DNA of 64,000 bases. Source: Bursaphelenchus xylophilus. Its lineage: Eukaryota; Nematoda; Chromadorea; Rhabditida; Aphelenchoididae. Positions within the stretch are counted from its first letter, which is position 1. Every line of letters starts with the position of its first letter. Positions 31,263 through 43,100 of this stretch are shown piece after piece. The notes under the pieces are model-generated. The model made no database searches. It worked only from the letters and a program-made list of their open reading frames with translations, and was not told the origin of the DNA. A program made the position numbers and the translations under genes. The stretch spans positions 3,534,001 to 3,598,000 of the forward strand of contig CAJFCV020000004.1 in NCBI GenBank assembly GCA_904066235.2. The letters are read 5' to 3'.

Positions 31263-33395
31263 TTATTCCTCTCCGGGGCGTTGTTTCAGGCTGGTCATTC
31301 CGGCTCTCATGACTTCATCCACTTGGAGCAAGTTTGAAGCAATGTTATAAGCGGCCAAAAGGGAGCATTTCTTGACGCAGACATTGTCCCAGACCCCCTG
31401 GAAATCCAATATTACTTATCTTCCATAAAAAATTCTCAACCAAAAAATAAATAAATTTTTTTAAAAATTTTCCTTACATTGACCAGTTCAACATCTCCAG
31501 TCTCCAAATTCAAACCCAGAGCTCCTTCGTCTCCCAGAGCCTTCTGATCTTCCAATAATGTGACCAGCTTCTCTTGAGAGTCAAATCCAGAGTTCAGAGC
31601 CAAGGTCTTCGGAATAACAAGAAGAGAATGGGCATAGGCGAGGACTCCAAGTTTGGCGCGGCCTTTGGTCTTCTCAGCAAGGGCCAAAAGATGATTATGC
31701 GCGGCGGCTTCAAAGGACCCGGCACCAGCAACAAGGGATTCTAAAAAAAATCCATGTTATCCATGACATTTCGATTGATATTAACCATGAAATGTCATCA
31801 TCCCTAAATACGAAAAACAAAAAAATTAAAATAGACTCACGATCTTTCAAGGCGTTCGAAACGGCCCTGAGGCCATCATAAATGGCGTCCTTAATCTGAA
31901 CAATGGTGTGTCTGTTGGGTCCTTTGATCAAGATGGTTACACTTTTGGGGTCCTTGCATTCCTCAACAAACGTGTACTTATCTTCTCCTAGGACGTGCTC
32001 ATAGACAAGTCCGGCCCATCCCAGCTGGTCTACCGAGATATCATCAACCGAGTTCAAAGCTTCGCCACCACAAGCCAGCTGAAGACGCTCCATATTGCGG
32101 CGCTTGGCACGGCGGAGCGCCAAAATTCCATTGGAAGCCAACAAATCGAGAGATGGAGGGTCGATTCCCTAAAACAACAAAAAAATAGATCCTGACAAGG
32201 ACATTTTCCTACCTTTTGGTTGATCACCACAAAGCCCGGAGTCTTGCCGTCCTTCTCAACGCACACCTTCTTCTTCAATTCAACAATTTTCTGCACTCTT
32301 TTAGTGATAAATTCGCGCTCAGCGGACAACAGACGTTCTCTCTCGGCCGCACTCTTGTAGAACAGGCCAGAATTCACCTCACTAAAAAACAAAATTTTAA
32401 AAAATCAACATCAACCTACGTCTTCTCAAATTCTAATGAGACATTGCAGGTCAAGATGTAGGCATTTTCGACATGTTTGGGCATGTCTGGATGACGTCCT
32501 CCATGATCAAGGACCAAACCTCGGATAAATTGAGTGTCCATGTCAGACTCATGCTCCATTTGCTGGAGTTCAACCATGTGGAGATCGGGCTCGTTGTCCT
32601 TCTCATTTTTTCGGATACAAAGAGCCTAAAATTTTGACATAAAAAACACAAAAATCATTACCGCATCAACAACACATTCGGTAATGTGATCGGCCAATTT
32701 GGTGTGCAACTTTGTCCTCAACGCAGTTCTGGCGACCTCAATCAACAATGCTCGGTCGATCGGCTTTTGCGTCTTGAACTTCTCCAAAAACTCAAGACAG
32801 GCCCTGTGGGCCACACCAAAACCTTCGGTCAAGAGACGTGGATGTACGCCCTCTTCGATGTATCCCTGCGCTTGTTTCAGCATTTCACCAATGAGGAGAA
32901 CAGTCGAGGTGGTTCCATCCCCGGTCGAATCATTCTGCGCGGTGCAAGCCTTGGCAATCATTGAGGCTGTTGGATGCTGGATCTGCATTTCGTGCAGAAG
33001 GACATTACCGTCTTTCGTCAATTTCAGCTCGCCACCACCAGAAACCAACCTAAAAGTGAAAAGTTTAGGTTCATCCTGCAATCTCAATTATTTTAAACAT
33101 TGTACTTGGTTCACACAAAAAGCCTGCTAAGAATTAAACCAAAAACGCAATAGAGGGGCTTCAATCCTAATTAACAACTTCCATATTCCCCAATCTGTAT
33201 TCTCATCATAAAACTCCACCCTAAACATCAAAGAAACACCAATTAAAGATCAACTTACATTTTGAGGGTTCCTTTAGGCCCCAAATTGGTTCTCATGACC
33301 TCCTGAAGACCCCTGGCACCGCTGATGTTCATCTCCAAGGCCGCAGCATTTCTGGCCAGTTCGGCTTTTGGATTCAGGACAGAAATTGACGCCAT
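31263..33395 (-). CDS. cct-6: T-complex chaperonin subunit zeta (CCT6)
   Basis: One of the eight subunits of the cytosolic TRiC/CCT ring that folds actin, tubulin and other proteins using ATP. Exons: 33259-33395, 32662-33049, 32420-32625, 32213-32381, 31841-32168, 31478-31740, 31263-31397, giving 541 residues (family about 530-540). [18 protein letters not shown] near 29-46 and [18 protein letters not shown] from 57 identify the zeta subunit; the ATPase motif GDGTT is at 89-93, and [10 protein letters not shown] lies in the C-terminal ATP domain. The introns are short and free of transposons, unlike neighbouring genes. It is divergent from prp-18. Confidence 0.95.
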
Positions 33396-33688
33396 GTTAC
33401 CTAAAATACATCGAGGATCAATTTCAATACCTAAACATCTAAAACAATGTAAACGAACAAATGAAACAGCAATTGTCCACTTTATTCCTGGACATTCTTG
33501 GTCTTCGGCAATCTTCTCGAAGAGAACCTATCCGATTTTGCGTGGCGTAATGTTCTCGCGTTCATAGTTTTCGCTCTAGGACGGAAAACGGAAGACTTGG
33601 CGCGATTTCGAGATGTGTCAACTCTTTTTATTCCAGAATTTTTGTCAAAGTCGGAATAGATTTTGCAGAAACCTCCAAAATCTCCATC
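33396..33688. promoter_or_regulatory. Shared divergent promoter region of cct-6 and prp-18
   Basis: The two start codons are 293 bp apart and face away from each other, so both promoters and 5' UTRs must lie here. No TATA box is obvious; both are housekeeping genes. The region may be a bidirectional promoter, which is inference. Confidence 0.5.
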
Positions 33689-35914
33689 ATGAACGACCTC
33701 AAGGCCCTAATCATGGCTAAAAAACGGGCGCTAGCCGAAGTGGTCACTGATATTGTAAGTTTTTCGCTTCTCTTTGGTTTTATTTTTTTAGAATGGCACA
33801 AAAGCCTTGAAAATGTCGGATGTCCTGAAGAAAAAGGAAGAGGAACGAAAAGAAACCGAATCTAAACGTCAGAAGTTAGAGAACGTTGAAAATCAGGTTG
33901 GTTTTGTGCATTTTCATCCTTTCTCTTATGAACAATGTAAAAATTTTTCGATCCCTTCAAAAACGATGTTTCTAGAGTACCAGCAAGTTTCCAGCAGAGA
34001 TCAATTTGGATGACGATGCTGAAATTCCACGGGCAGACGTTATACGAAGGCTACGAGCTCGAGGAGAGCCGATTTTACTGTTTGCCGAGACATTCCGCGA
34101 AGCCCAAAAAAGGTTAAGAAAATTGGAAATTGAGCAACCAGAGTTGAAAGAAGGCTGGAAGAACGAGTTTCAAGCAGCTTTGGACAAAGTTAATGAAGAG
34201 TTAGTTCATGAAGTCATCAAGGGAACAGCCAATAAACCACAGAAGGGTCAGCATGATGTAAATATGCCCGATTCACAGGCAGAAAGTTGGGATCAGATAT
34301 CGGTAAGTGTGTTTGTTATTATTTTTTTGGTATTTAGGAGTTGTTGGACGTCAAGATTTGCATCGTACTTAGTCTTAGCAATGTTATGCATTGTTTTGGA
34401 TTCATACTTCCATTTTAGAGTATGGCCACGCTTCTCGACCGGGATAACGATTCAAATCGAGACTGTGACATTATTCACTCCTTCTTGGTCCATATTCTGA
34501 AGAAGTGGGGAAACGAACTAAACGATCGAGACGAAGAAGTCAAACGATCTCCAGTTGGAAAGCTCGAATCGGGAACTCACATCCAAACAATGACTAATCT
34601 GCGGCCTCTAATGGGTCAATTGAAGGCGCATCAATGTCCAAATGACATTCGAGGACATTTATGCAAGATTATAAGGCTCTGTGTACTTGATCGGGACTTT
34701 GTTCAGGTAGTGCAATATATTAGGTTGAACGGAAAGTTTTGGCACTTTTAGGTGTAACGTTCTTCAAAAAAGTGATAACAAAATTTTGTTTTTTGTATTC
34801 GATAGAGAATTTTGTTGCGGTTATTTTGATATATAACTTTATATGATTCCATCTAGTATGAGCTTGTCACGTGCTGATATTCGAAAGCTGCTCAAATATG
34901 AGTTTTTGCAAGGAGGCAATGCGTCAATGGCCGTAGAACGCATCAATAAAGCCCACGGACCGGAAAGCGTTAGCCGGAGGACAGCATTTAGATGGTTCTC
35001 CAATTTCAAGTCAAAAAAGATGGGGACCGATGAGAAGAAACGAAGTGGCAGGCCGAAAACCGTCGATCGGACGGGTGTCGTCAACGCTATCCTGATTTTC
35101 GATCAGCGAAGTTGATGTTGTGCGTGTGGTGGGACCGACGCGGGCCAATCCACTGGGAATTGATGCCAAAAGGTCAAACAATCACGGCCCAAGTGTATTG
35201 TGAGCAATTGGAGCGGGTTCGACGCAAACTGTGCAATCGCCGAATTCCTGTCAAAACCCCACGCGGCTCGTTTGACGCGCGATAAGTTGGCAGAAATGGG
35301 CTGGGAGGTGCTGCCACATCCCCCATACAGTCCGGACATCTCGCCCACCGATTTCCACTGGTTTCGGGACCTGGAGCATTGGATTCGTGGCAAAAAATTT
35401 GAGAATCGCGAAGAAGTCAACGAATTTTTCGCTTCAAAGCCTCGTGCTTGGTACGCCCGTGGAATCAACCTGTTCGAAGAACGCTGGGAAAAAGTAAACA
35501 ATTCTGGCGGAGAATACTTCGAATAACTTATTTTTCATTTTAGTTGTTATCGATTTGTTGTTGTCGTTAAAATAAAAGTTTTTGAAAAAGTGCCAAAACT
35601 TTCCGTTCAACCTAATAATATTTGATAATTTTATGTTAGAATTAATCTCTAACGTCTCAACGTTTCAGGCAAACAATGCGTACATGGAGATGGCAATAGG
35701 AAACGCCCCATGGCCAATGGGTGTGACCCGTTCCGGTATCCATCAACGTCCCGGCTCAGCCAAAGCCTATGTTTCGAATGTTGCCCATGTCCTGAACGAT
35801 GAAACTCAGCGAAAATACATTCATGGAGTAAAGAGAATCATCACGAAATGTCAGGATTACTATGCCACAGATCCCTCCAAATGTGTGGAATACGTGAAAA
35901 AATCAAAAGATTAG
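33689..35914 (+). CDS. prp-18: Pre-mRNA splicing factor 18 (PRPF18/Prp18)
   Basis: A U5-associated factor for the second step of splicing, nuclear. Exons: 33689-33754, 33792-33896, 33976-34302, 34419-34706, 35669-35914, giving 343 residues, almost exactly the animal Prp18 length. The PRP4-like motif [20 protein letters not shown], then a helical domain ([20 protein letters not shown]), the conserved loop [10 protein letters not shown] and [17 protein letters not shown] near the C terminus are all present. Introns 1-3 are 37-116 bp; intron 4 is 962 bp because it holds a mariner relic. AATAAA follows the stop at 35931. Confidence 0.95.
34720..35615 (+). mobile_element. Mariner element, internally deleted, in prp-18 intron 4
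   Basis: An 896-bp element with about 30-bp inverted ends starting TTAGGTTGAACGGAAAG, flanked by TA. It keeps an N-terminal helix-turn-helix region (RSGRP motif near 35045) and the C-terminal PPYSPD segment of the mariner DD34D catalytic core (about 35323-35345), but several hundred bases between, including the first catalytic regions, are missing or frame-shifted. It is a dead transposase gene; the splice signals of the host intron lie outside it. Confidence 0.9.
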
Positions 35915-36103
35915 AGGTCATGTTGTATATAATAAAAGATTGTGATCCTTGCACCCACACAATTTGTGAACGTCAGCAACTTGAAGTGCGCACTTGTAAT
36001 TTCCGTTTCTCAATCTTTCAACAACCCCGCGCATTCAGAGGCCAAAGACGAAAAACGTGATGTTTGTTTGGATTTTGGATAAAAGTTTTGAGAAAAGTAC
36101 ATA
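35915..36103. other. prp-18 3' flank
   Basis: Contains the AATAAA at 35931-35936 and no other feature. Confidence 0.5.
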
Positions 36104-36341
36104 CAGTGGGGGTCCAGTGGAAAAAAACGTATCATTTTGCATCCGGGAAGTATCACAAATGTGGCAAAATGTCTCCCTTTCAAAGTGAAAAAACTCCGAT
36201 TTCAAAACTCTCACAAAAAGAGTGGGCGCGCTTTTGAAATCGGAGTTTTTTCACTTGGAGAGTGAGGTATTTTGCCACATTTTTGATGCTTCCCGGATGC
36301 AAAATGGTACGTTTTTTGCCACTGGATCCGTTCCCCCACTG
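36104..36341. mobile_element. Family A MITE, copy 10
   Basis: Full palindrome flanked by TA, starting CAGTGGGGGTCCAGTGG and ending TTCCCCCACTG. Confidence 0.88.
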
Positions 36342-36440
36342 TAGTATCACAAGAGTAAAAAACATATTTTTGGGTCAATGGTGAAATCAAAAAGTCATGT
36401 TGGTCTTAAATATTGTAAATTTGATCGAGTTTTCAACTGA

Positions 36441-36889
36441 CAAGGGAAGTACCCCAAATGCGACGCTCAGATTTTCTTTAAATTTTGCACACACGTCGGG
36501 CATGGACTAAATATTAATTCCTGAAAGTTTTAGCTCGCGCTTTGCGGGCGCCGCCGAGATATCGGACGATTTTTGCCGCCGAGAGAGCACGCTAAACGTG
36601 GAGAGCGGTCAGAGAGAAAAGCGCTTTTTGGCCATAACTTTGGCAGTTTCGTGCGGAAAATTTTGATTTTTTGTAGAAACATTATCCTTTACGGTTGAAA
36701 TAGGCATGAAACTTTTCGAGCCGAAGTCCGGCAAAAAATGTCAAATTTTCGCCAACTTTCGATCTAAAAATCTCGGTTGTTTCTGCAAAGCGCGAGCTAG
36801 GATTCTTGCATGTGTCTTAGAAAAAAACATTCTAAATTTGTGCCAAGTTTGGTCAAAATCTGAGCGTCGCACTTGGGGTACTTCCCCTG
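36441..36889. mobile_element. Family C element, copy 4, TSD TGA
   Basis: The cleanest family C copy: starts CAAGGGAAGTACCCCAAATG, ends GGGGTACTTCCCCTG, and is flanked by TGA on both sides (36438-36440, 36890-36892). It defines the family at about 450 bp. Confidence 0.85.
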
Positions 36890-37167
36890 TGAATTAAATA
36901 TAATAAAAAATCTAGTTTTTGTCAAACATAATGTTGACAATAAGTACAATAGAAAAGTGTGCAAAATATCGAAAACCCGGACTGACTTTGTTTGAATTTG
37001 AGTAGTAAGTCAACGAACGCCTGTGTCAATTGGGAAAAACAAACATTGATTGGCCTACTTGACTTGAAAGTCCCTCGGGGAACACCCAACCGCTTATAAC
37101 GTCAATCGTGCACGTTGGAGGGAGGCTAGACAAGTCCTACTTAAGATTATTTGGAGCGCCTAACAAA

Positions 37168-40100
37168 ATGAGGAGTGCTATCCTATGTCTGTGTCTTTTA
37201 ACTTTTACTATTGCCTTATACGATCATGGGCCGGCTGAACGATACTGGGATTTGTTGAAGGGATTGCGTCCGGATAAAGTGGAAGAGGTCAAGGAGATTG
37301 TCTACGACCCGGATCTAACCAAAAGACAGACCCTGGAGAAGATGAATGAGTGGGCCACGAAACAAAGTCACGAAATTCAAGTGAGTGCAAGCTACAGTAA
37401 CCCTTAAGGCCCAAAGTTTTTGTGCATGAAAAATGGAAGGGTTTAAAACCCCAATTTTGAGTATTGAACTACTGTTTTATTTATAATACCGACACGACCA
37501 AAAAACACTAGAGAAAATTTGAGAGAGCCCAACCATACGGTGACGGACCCGATCCAGTGGCAAAAAAAGTACCATTCTGCATCCGGGAGGCATAAAAAAT
37601 GTGGCAAAATGTTTCCCTCTCCAAGCGAAAAAACTTCGTTTTGAAGGGCGTTTGAAATCGTAGTTTTTTCACTTGGAGAGGGAAGCATTTTGCCACATTT
37701 TTTGATACTTCCCGGATGCAAAACGGTACGGTTTTAGCAACTGGATCAGGTCCCCCACTGTAGCTCACAAGGGAATGGTCCCAACGATCCGTGGGATCCA
37801 CAAATGAAACCTAGATATTCTGAAAGAGCAGGTAAAATTTAGTAGGAATCCGTTTTTTCTACTTGCCGAATAAGTCTGTGCGACGAGAAATATCGTCGAA
37901 AAGATCCGACCAAAAAATCGAAAGAGAGAAAAGACGAACCGAAAGGCCTTCGAAGGCGTCACCAAATAGTCTAGTGGAAAAAGTTCCACGCATGAATCTT
38001 TTGGCGGAGGGAGGCTTTGGAGGTTCGAGTCCACCCGGAGCGGATATCTCCGGCTTGAACCTACGTGTTCATTACTGTATTCTACAGTTACATAAAAAAA
38101 TTTTTTTTGTTTATTGACCTGTTTTGCAAGGTTTGTTGCAAAGTTTTAAGAAAATTTGACATTTCGGCAATATCTTTGATAAGCCCGATGTCGACATAGT
38201 GGTATTTTCAAGACACTTCTACTCGATTCTGGAAGGTTGTATAGGGTCTTGCAGATCTTTTTCGGTTTCCCAAAAAGGATGTTGCCAAAATCTCACCTTT
38301 TCATAAAATTTTGCAAGAAAAGTTGAAAAGAGAATTTTTGGGTCCTTGCATCAGCGTGTAGTAGACCCCGTGAATATTTACAAAAAAATCTATTTTGAGT
38401 TTTTTCGTTTAAAATGGCCGAGGACATGTGTTTAACAAATGCCCAAATTATTTTTGTCAAATTCTGCCCGGAAGGTATAAATTTGCATGAATTTGTCTTC
38501 TTTGGAACTTCGGACCTGGCGGCATCATAAAAAGAGGTAATGACCAGTGATTGCCACGCCTTCGGATGCAAAAAACCTTGTAAAACAGGTTAAACAAAAA
38601 AAATTTTTTTTTTGTATAACTGTAGAATACAGTAATGAACACGTAGGTTCAAATCCGGAGATGTCCGGCTCCGGGTGGACTCGAACCTCGAAGGCCTCCC
38701 TCCCCCAAAACATTTGTGCGTGGAACTTTTTCCACTAGACTATTTGGTGACGCCTTCCAAGGCCTTTCGGTTCGTCTTTTCTCTCTTTCGATTTTTTGGT
38801 CGGATCTTTTCGACGATATTTCTCGTCGCACAGACTTATTCGGCAAGTAGAAAAAACGGATTCCTACTAAATTTTACCTGCTCTTTCAGAATATCCAGGT
38901 TTTATTTGCGGACCCCACGGATCGTTGGGACCATTCCCTTGTCAGTTGGTAGAGCGGACTGTGGTTCAGCGGAAGTCGCTTTGGTCGCTGGTTCGAGTCC
39001 GGCTGATTGGAATTCCTTTTTTTCCGCAAAACCTTCTAGATTTACTCTACGTTTCTACGGCTCTAGCAGCCCTTGACGTACAGTGACGGACCTGATCCAG
39101 TGCCAAAAAAACGTACCATTTTGCATCCGGGAAGTATCAAAAATGTAGCAAAATGCCTCCCTCTCCAAGTGAAAAATTTCCGTGTTGAAGGGCTCCCTCA
39201 CGAAAAGAGTGGGCGCGCTTTTGAAATTGGAGTTTTTCCACTTGGAGAGGGAGGTATTTTGCTTCATTTTTGATACTTCGCGGATGCAAAATGGTATGTT
39301 TTTTGCCAATGGACCAGGTCCGACACTGTACGTGAAGCACTGCTAGAACCGTAGAGAGTAGAGTAAATCTAGAAGGTTAAGCGGTTACTTGCCAAAAAAA
39401 AAGGAATTCCAAACAACCGGAACCAGCGGCCTAACAAGGGAATGGTTTGAACTGTCCGTGAGCTTTCAACATGACACCTCCAAATTCTGAAAGAGCGTAC
39501 AAAATTTAGTAGGAATCCGCTTTCCATTTTTGCCGAATGGTCTTGGGAGACGAGAAATATCGACAGAAAGATCCGACAAAAAAATCGAGAGAGAGAAAAG
39601 ACGAACCGAAAGGCCCAGAGAAGCGTCACCAAATAGTCTAGTGGAAAAAGTTCCACGCACGAAACTTTTGGCAGAGGGAGGCCTTGGAGGTTCGAGTCCA
39701 CCCGGAGCGGATATCGTCGGCATGGATCTACGGTTCGTTAGTGTATTCGACCGCTATGTAAAGGTTCTTTTTTTCATTTGTTCGAGTGTTTTACAGATTT
39801 TTTTCGAAATTTCAAGAAGAGTTGACAACTTGGCTGCATTTTCGATGATGCCAGATTCGACATACTGGTGTTTTCAAGACATTTATACTCGGTTCTGAAA
39901 GGTTGTATAGGGCTTGCGGATTTTTTTGAGTTTCCAGAGAAAAATCTTGCCAAATTTTCACCTTTCCTTAAAGCTTTGCAAGAAAAGTTGAAAAGAAAAT
40001 TTTTGAGTCCCTGCGTCAGCGTGTGGTCCAACAAGGGATATTTATCAAAAAAATCGATTTTGAGTTTTTTAGTTTAAAATGACCGTGGACATGTGTTTAA

Positions 40101-43100
40101 CAAACGACCAAAATATTTTTCCCAAATTCCGCCTTGAAGGTATAAATTTTCACAAATTTGTCATTTTTGGAATTTTGTGTCTGACGGCATCATAGAAAGG
40201 AATAATCAGCCAAAATTTTGCGTGTGAGCCAGCAGCCGACACAGCGACTTTGGAGCCCGATCTGAGCCCCGCCATGGAAACATTGGAACCTTGGCATTCC
40301 GCCGCAATGGGGAGAAAGAGGATTGGAACGTGAAAAGGAGATCGGTCGTGAGAGTTGGTTGGAATGTGAGGAGGATAGAAGGAAGGAACGGAGGAATCCG
40401 AGCGCGCGTTTGGCCGTCAGAGTTCCGTGTGGATCAGATACATATTACCCTTTGATATTGGCTTATATTGGCTTTGATTGTGATTGGGAATTGCGTGGAT
40501 AAATAGTATTGGCATTTATTCGTGTGGGTTATTTGTGTGGAGTATATTGGGAGTTTGTCCCATAATTATCTAGGGGAATTGCCCGTGGAATCGTTTGGAG
40601 GAGCAGCGCGTTTCGATCTCAATTGGCGACCACTTACGGCGGCCACTCTTCGTTCGTGTACCGATCGTGTTTTTTATTTCCCAAGGAAGAGCAGTAATTC
40701 CGAAGGAAATCAGATTTGAGCTAAAAGCAGAAACGGCCAAATCTGAGTCAGATCCCCTCCAGCAGTAAGGTTGGGATTTGACCTGGTTTTTCGCAACAAG
40801 CAGGTGCGAAATTCCAGAATTCAGAACCTCGATAGCAGAAAGAGGAAATCTGAAAGAAACAGTGTTTGTGTCTGAGCAGTAAAGACAGAACAGCTGTAGA
40901 TCTGAAGCAGGAAACAGATCTAACGTGGTAAAGCAGATAATACCCGTTTTTGGAGCGAATTTCCGCAAGAATTTGGAAAATTTCGACTCCTGGCCAAGTA
41001 TAATATAATTGATACTTTCGCGGCCATACACTCACGAATATTCCTGATTGTTTAGTGAAGTGAGACTATTTATAGCGAGAATAAGCTATTACGACCCTTT
41101 GTTTGGAAAATTTTGACGAGAAATTGAGAAAATTGCGATTTTTAGATATTGTTTTAGGTGAACGTGACGATTTTTGACGCAATATACGTCTTTGAGAGGC
41201 TTGAACTACTTGGAAATTGTATTGGAAAGCTGCGTTTGGTTGATTCGCTAGCTGTGTGGTTATTTCTGTGTCGTTTGGACCTATTTTATCGTTGTTGATC
41301 TAGAATTTTGATCTTGTTTCGTGAGCTTTGAAATTTTGTTGAAATCCGAAGAATTTTTTGGTTGTAATTGATTATAATTTGTTGTGAAAGAACAGAGAAC
41401 TCGTGTGAATTGTGTTACTGAAGTTTGATTGCAGGAGAACCGTGAAATTTGGCCAATCTATCAAGCGTAATATCGAAAAAGCGACCTAATATAATATCGA
41501 GAACTACAGGAGATAAGGATAAGTTGTTGGAAAATTTGTTGTTCCACGTTTAGAAAAGAGAATGCAGGTGAATAAGAGCGAAAGTGGTGTGACCGACCTT
41601 GATTTAGAGAATTTGGTACCTAAAATGCAGAAAAATCTTCGAGAATTGTCGAATCTTTCGCTAAAATTGCCCTCTATTCCTTCCTTGCCTCACCAAAATT
41701 ATCCAGATTGTGATTCGCGCGTAGAGAAGACCGAATTCTATCGAGAAAGCATCAAGAAAGCATTATCAGACACACACATCATGAATACATTAACATTTGA
41801 ACAAATTTATCTCTTGAGAAACGGGCGAATGTGTTATATCACTGGTGAAGAGAAAGAAGAGTTTATATACGACATTCTATACAACATTTTCGTTGTCACA
41901 GAAGAGTTAGACCTTGAATACCGTTGCAAAGTGTTGGAGAAACGACTTCGAGGAAGAATCTTGGACTTCTATCAAGCTCTGACCAAGAATACGGATTATT
42001 TCGGAGACATTATGGATCCACTCATGGAAGAATTCGGGTACGAGAAAGACGTTGCAGTAAATTACTTCTCAACATTTCCTCATTATGACCAAATCTTGAT
42101 TCGAGACTCTCTACCATCTCAAGACGAGGCCTATAAAGCATTCCAACTTCAGAAACATCAGCCATCGGACATCAAAAAACTTGATTTACATTGTAATTTC
42201 TGTGGAAAACCGAATCATCTCGAAAAGAGTTGCTTCAAGAAGAAACGAGAATGTGTTTTATCTTCAAGAGTCCTTCCAGAATCTCAAGAACAGTGTCAAA
42301 GTGATCTTTCTCAGTCTGATTTGAACAACTCATCACCTATTGTTCATGATAAACACCCAGATTTAACATGCAGCAGTGATCCAAAAGAAATTATTGATCC
42401 GACAGATGCTTACGACGAAAACTTTGACGAACTTTTACAATGCTATCGGCAACTAATGGAAAGATATAAAAGAAATACTGAGGTAAGAAAGATCGTGAAG
42501 ATAGACAATGAGAAGTTTACGGCCACTAATGAGCCATGTCAAAGTAAGAAACCTTGTGAATCCGATAGCAACATCGAAGAGAAAGGTGAAGATCATTCAG
42601 GATTTGAAAATGGAGATTTCGAAGAGTTGTTTTACAAACCAGAAGCACCATTATCGCACACAAAAGCCAATTACCAGACGGATTATACCTCAGAACTGTC
42701 AAAAAGCGTATTCATGAGCTGGAACAAAGAGAAGTATGATGACAGTATTGATTTTATGGAAATTTTGGATGATTCTCTCTACGCTGAATGGTTAAAAGAT
42801 GACCCTACAAGAAAGAAATGTTCGGAACTTGATGCAAATCTCCCGAAAGTTGAGAGTGATTGTGCGAATTTAACAGAGTCATGTGTTTTCCAGTTGATGT
42901 CAAGTCTTACTCTTGGTCAGAATAAGCAAATTTCGGAAAATTACGAAGACTACAATCGCTTTTCTAGCTCGTTTCTACCCGCCAAAGGATGTAAATTTAA
43001 ATTTGCTCAAGAAACTCAATGTTTGAATGGTGCATTGAACCAACAAACCTCGGCCGGATTAGCAAATTACTCGCGAATCGAAGGGAAAGGATGCAAGTTT

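Larger units (their letters stand above)
37529..39011 (+). pseudogene. tRNA-Tyr relic 1, split by two transposons
   Basis: Reading only the host pieces gives a tRNA-Tyr: CCAACCATA (37529-37537), then TAGCTCA (37761-37767), then TCAGTTGGTAGAGCGG... to TTGGA (38942-39011), including the intron-like TTCAGCGGAA. A family A MITE duplicated TA within CCATAGC, and a family G element duplicated TCA in the A box. The anticodon arm has a small deletion, so it was damaged besides. Confidence 0.82.

Noticed and set aside
37863..39898. Repeated basic open frames (pattern MPNKSVRREISSKRSDQK and relatives) at 37863, 38649, 39530 and 44306
   Set aside because: They occur in every arm of family G in both orientations and end in the tRNA-like segment; they are repeat shadows and not genes.
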